From positions 1-8,587 of the forward strand of contig DFOV01000325.1 in the NCBI GenBank assembly GCA_002376965.1: DNA of 8,587 nucleotides, given 5' to 3'. A model generated the notes under the pieces. The model saw nothing but the letters and a program-made list of their open reading frames with translations, did no database searches and was not told where the DNA came from. This DNA is from Gammaproteobacteria bacterium UBA3532 (GTDB lineage Bacteria; Pseudomonadota; Gammaproteobacteria; Enterobacterales; UBA3532). This document shows, in pieces, positions 6,297 through 8,587 of the stretch. Position 1 is the stretch's first letter, and every line of letters begins with the position of its first letter. Position numbers and translations under genes: made by a program.

Positions 6297-7874
6297 ATGC
6301 GCGAACTTCAATTGATGCTGGACCAGGTCAAAGAACTCATTTTGGGTGTTTGGCTAAAGCGCCGTTATATCCTGCTATTTAGCTGGCTTATCTGCCCTGT
6401 GGGCTGGATTGTGGTAGCCAAAATGCCAGACATTTACACATCCAATGCCCGAATCCATGTTGATACTCAATCACTATTACGCCCTTTACTGCAAGGATTA
6501 ACAGTACAAACCAATCCCAATGAGCAGATTTCGCTCATGGTGAAAACGCTAATGAGTCGTCCCAACCTGGAAAAGATTATTCGCATGTCGGATTTGGACA
6601 TCAGCGTCACTTCCCGCCCTGAATATGAGCAGCTGCTGATAAAACTCAATAAACAGCTGCAGCTTAAATCTGCTGGCAAAAATAACTTGTATACCATCGC
6701 CTATTCCCACCCCGATGCCGCAAAAGCCAAAGAAGTTGTGCAGGCAGCGATCGATGTATTTATCGAGAACACCTTGGGAGAAAAGCGCGAACAGTCAGAC
6801 AGCGCTGGCCGCTTTCTTGATGAACAAATTTTAGATTATGAGAAACGTCTTTCCGCAGCCGAACAACGTCTGGCAGAGTTTAAGCGCGAATATGCCGGTG
6901 TGCTTCCAGGTAGTGGCAACAATTATTACCAGGAAATGGAAGAAGCCAAGGCCAATTTAGATAGTGTTAACTTAAAGCTGCGAGAAACGCGGACCCAGCT
7001 GCAGAATGCGAAAGCCCAGATTTTGTCGGCACCCTCGTCAGACTCCAAGATTGTAGAGAGCCGCTTGGCCGAAGTGCGAGCCCGGTTTGAAGCGCGAATC
7101 AGCACTCAACGACAAGCGTTGGATGAGCTTAAACTGCGCTTTACCGAGAACCACCCCGACGTTATGGAACTTCAACGCCGAATTAGCAGCTTGGAAATAG
7201 AACGTGACAAAGAACTGGAAAGAGTTGAAACCGAATCACGGCAGGAGTTGACTCGTCCGGGTATGTTAGACGACAACCCCGTTTATCAGGAATTGCAAAT
7301 CAGCGTTAACCGCCTGGAAAATGAAGTCGCATCTTTAGAGGTGAGAGCCAACAACTACCGCCGCAAAGTCTACACCTTGGAGTCCAAAGTCGATCAGGTG
7401 CCTAAAGTCGAAGCAGAGCTTACCGCCTTGAATCGAGACTACAGCATCACCAAGTCTCGCTACGAAACGCTATTGCAGCGCCGCGAATCAGCCAAACTAT
7501 CTCAAAAAGCCGAAGCCTCGTCAGACGATATTCAGTTTAAGGTTATTGAGCCGCCACTGATTCCTGTTACACCATCAGGACCAAACCGCTTACTCTACCT
7601 ATTTGCGGTCACCATACTGGGGTTTGGTGCGGGCATTGGCGTGTCGTTTTTGCTCGGCCAACTAGCCAACCCAGTGCTATCCGCTGAGCAGTTGGCGCGC
7701 ATTACCCAAACCCCCATATTAGGCACCCTGCCACGACTTCAATCGCGAAAAGAAGTCGTCAAGCAGCGTATAAAAGCGTTTATTTTCTTTTGTGGGATCG
7801 CACTTCTTCTAGCCATTTTCGTAGTACTGGCGATCATCGAAGTTAAGATGGGTCGTATTCCACTGCCCTTTTAG
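6297..7874 (+). CDS. Polysaccharide chain-length determinant (Wzz/PCP family), PEP-CTERM-locus type
   Basis: This 525-residue inner-membrane polysaccharide co-polymerase is expected to set polymer length and link the cytoplasmic kinase to the export channel. A first membrane segment (about 24-43) is followed by the Wzz periplasmic domain (YTSNARIHVDTQSLL, 47-61). Long charged helices predicted as coiled coil come next (about 165-245, 255-320 and 335-400). The Pro-rich PCP motif (PPLIPVTPSGPN, 419-430) directly precedes the second membrane segment (about 432-454). A third hydrophobic segment (about 493-515) follows a short loop (455-492) and leaves a tail of about ten residues. There is no kinase domain; this activity is on the next gene, 9 bp downstream. 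The start is supported by TAAGGA six bases upstream. Length and layout agree with the GumC/EpsF-like proteins of exosortase A loci. Confidence 0.95.
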   Translation: MRELQLMLDQVKELILGVWLKRRYILLFSWLICPVGWIVVAKMPDIYTSNARIHVDTQSLLRPLLQGLTVQTNPNEQISLMVKTLMSRPNLEKIIRMSDLDISVTSRPEYEQLLIKLNKQLQLKSAGKNNLYTIAYSHPDAAKAKEVVQAAIDVFIENTLGEKREQSDSAGRFLDEQILDYEKRLSAAEQRLAEFKREYAGVLPGSGNNYYQEMEEAKANLDSVNLKLRETRTQLQNAKAQILSAPSSDSKIVESRLAEVRARFEARISTQRQALDELKLRFTENHPDVMELQRRISSLEIERDKELERVETESRQELTRPGMLDDNPVYQELQISVNRLENEVASLEVRANNYRRKVYTLESKVDQVPKVEAELTALNRDYSITKSRYETLLQRRESAKLSQKAEASSDDIQFKVIEPPLIPVTPSGPNRLLYLFAVTILGFGAGIGVSFLLGQLANPVLSAEQLARITQTPILGTLPRLQSRKEVVKQRIKAFIFFCGIALLLAIFVVLAIIEVKMGRIPLPF

Positions 7875-7883
7875 AGGTTGCTT

Positions 7884-8587
7884 ATGAAGACCATAGAAAA
7901 AGCCATAGAGCACCAAAAAAAAGCTGAGCAAGAATTGCAAGCCAAGGATAGCGTGCCTGAAAAAATCGAGGCTTCAACCGAAAAGCCAGAGACCGACGAA
8001 GCAGCGAGTGATTATCAAACAGCGGCCCAAGTGCATGAGCAACCCACTAGCGAGCCAGAGCCAGAGCCAGAAAAAAGTATCAGCTATCAGATAAACCTGA
8101 AACAACCCGACTTAGAACAACGCGGCTTTCTTGGCATATCTCAATCGAGAACCCAATTAAGCGAACATGCACGAGCCATCAAACATAAGCTGATTCAAAA
8201 TGCATTTGGACCACTGGCGAATACCCTGCGGCACGCTAATGTAATTATGGTGACCAGCAGCCACCCCGGCGAAGGTAAGACATTCACTTCCATCAATCTA
8301 GCACTGAGTATCGCTCAAGAACAGGATAAGAAAGTACTGCTGGTTGACGCCGATGTGGTGCGACCAAGCATCCACCAGGAGTTAAATTTTTCTTTTGAAA
8401 ACGGTCTAGTAGAATATCTGTCCGAAGACAGGCTGGATGTAGCTGATATCATTTACCAAACTAATATTAAAAATCTAAAGGTGATGCCTGCTGGACAACC
8501 CCACCACCTTTCAGCGGAGTACTTATCCAGTACTAAAATGCGAAAACTGGCTGAAGACTTTGCCAAGCGCTATGCCGATCGCATAGT
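7884..8587 (+). CDS. XrtA-associated tyrosine autokinase / CpsD-like BY-kinase (3' end cut by window edge)
   Basis: The first 234 codons of a cytoplasmic bacterial tyrosine kinase (CpsD/CapB/EpsG type) are visible. Such a kinase autophosphorylates and controls chain length together with the adjacent co-polymerase. Residues 1 to about 68 are a charged low-complexity leader rich in Glu, Lys, Gln and Pro, including four Glu-Pro pairs (57-58 to 63 region) encoded by three perfect GAGCCA repeats (8052-8069). The ATPase domain follows, with Walker A SSHPGEGKT (125-133, Lys132 and Thr133) and the BY-kinase Walker A' VLLVDADVVRP (151-161, Asp155 and Asp157). Walker B and the C-terminal tyrosine cluster lie beyond the window. 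AGAGG overlaps the preceding stop, seven bases before the ATG, so the gene is coupled to the chain-length gene. A MinD/ParA-type ATPase is the alternative, but context and the Walker A' sequence favour the kinase. Confidence 0.93.
   Translation, partial: MKTIEKAIEHQKKAEQELQAKDSVPEKIEASTEKPETDEAASDYQTAAQVHEQPTSEPEPEPEKSISYQINLKQPDLEQRGFLGISQSRTQLSEHARAIKHKLIQNAFGPLANTLRHANVIMVTSSHPGEGKTFTSINLALSIAQEQDKKVLLVDADVVRPSIHQELNFSFENGLVEYLSEDRLDVADIIYQTNIKNLKVMPAGQPHHLSAEYLSSTKMRKLAEDFAKRYADRI

Noticed and set aside
7915..7922. Eight-A run near the start of the kinase gene as a frameshift site
   Set aside because: It lies in a Lys-rich, A-rich leader where such runs are expected. No overlapping frame with meaningful sequence was seen.

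Overview
The window holds eight protein genes in two back-to-back operons. Together they form the core of an exopolysaccharide locus of the exosortase A (XrtA)/PEP-CTERM type. The organism looks like a Gram-negative proteobacterium, because the export protein is an outer-membrane Wza-type lipoprotein and the chain-length and exosortase proteins are of the proteobacterial kind. Base composition is slightly below half GC by eye, and the protein sequences feel gammaproteobacterial (perhaps marine). That taxonomic placement is inference, not something the sequence proves.

Minus-strand operon, transcribed from about 5179 towards 1. The order is a polyprenyl-phosphate sugar-1-phosphate transferase (3761-5179), a polysaccharide deacetylase with a GTG start (2913-3758), exosortase XrtA fused to an EpsI domain (1478-2926), a family 2 glycosyltransferase (669-1481) and an asparagine-synthetase-like amidotransferase (1-656, cut by the window edge). 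Spacings are 2 bp, a 14-bp overlap, a 4-bp ATGA overlap and 12 bp, so this is one tightly coupled transcription unit.

Central divergent region, 5180-5627. I see no convincing gene in these 448 bp. It must carry the promoters of both operons. It contains an imperfect 18-bp direct repeat 55 bp apart, two short perfect dyads and a possible -10 element whose -35 position is covered by the second repeat copy.

Plus-strand operon, from 5628. The order is a Wza-like export lipoprotein (5628-6251), a Wzz/Wzc-type chain-length determinant (6297-7874) and the N-terminal part of a cytoplasmic tyrosine autokinase (7884 to the window end).

Proposed division of labour, from family knowledge: the sugar transferase loads the first sugar phosphate on undecaprenyl phosphate, and the glycosyltransferase extends it. 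The deacetylase and amidotransferase modify the polymer or its precursors. The chain-length protein and its kinase control polymerisation, and the lipoprotein forms the outer-membrane exit. XrtA processes PEP-CTERM-tagged proteins that are thought to work with this polymer. No PEP-CTERM substrate, flippase, polymerase, FemAB-like protein or PrsK/PrsR regulator lies in the window. The system type is known. The points worth a second look are the unannotated divergent control region, a 9-A slippery run inside the sugar transferase, and the three-membrane-segment layout of the chain-length protein.
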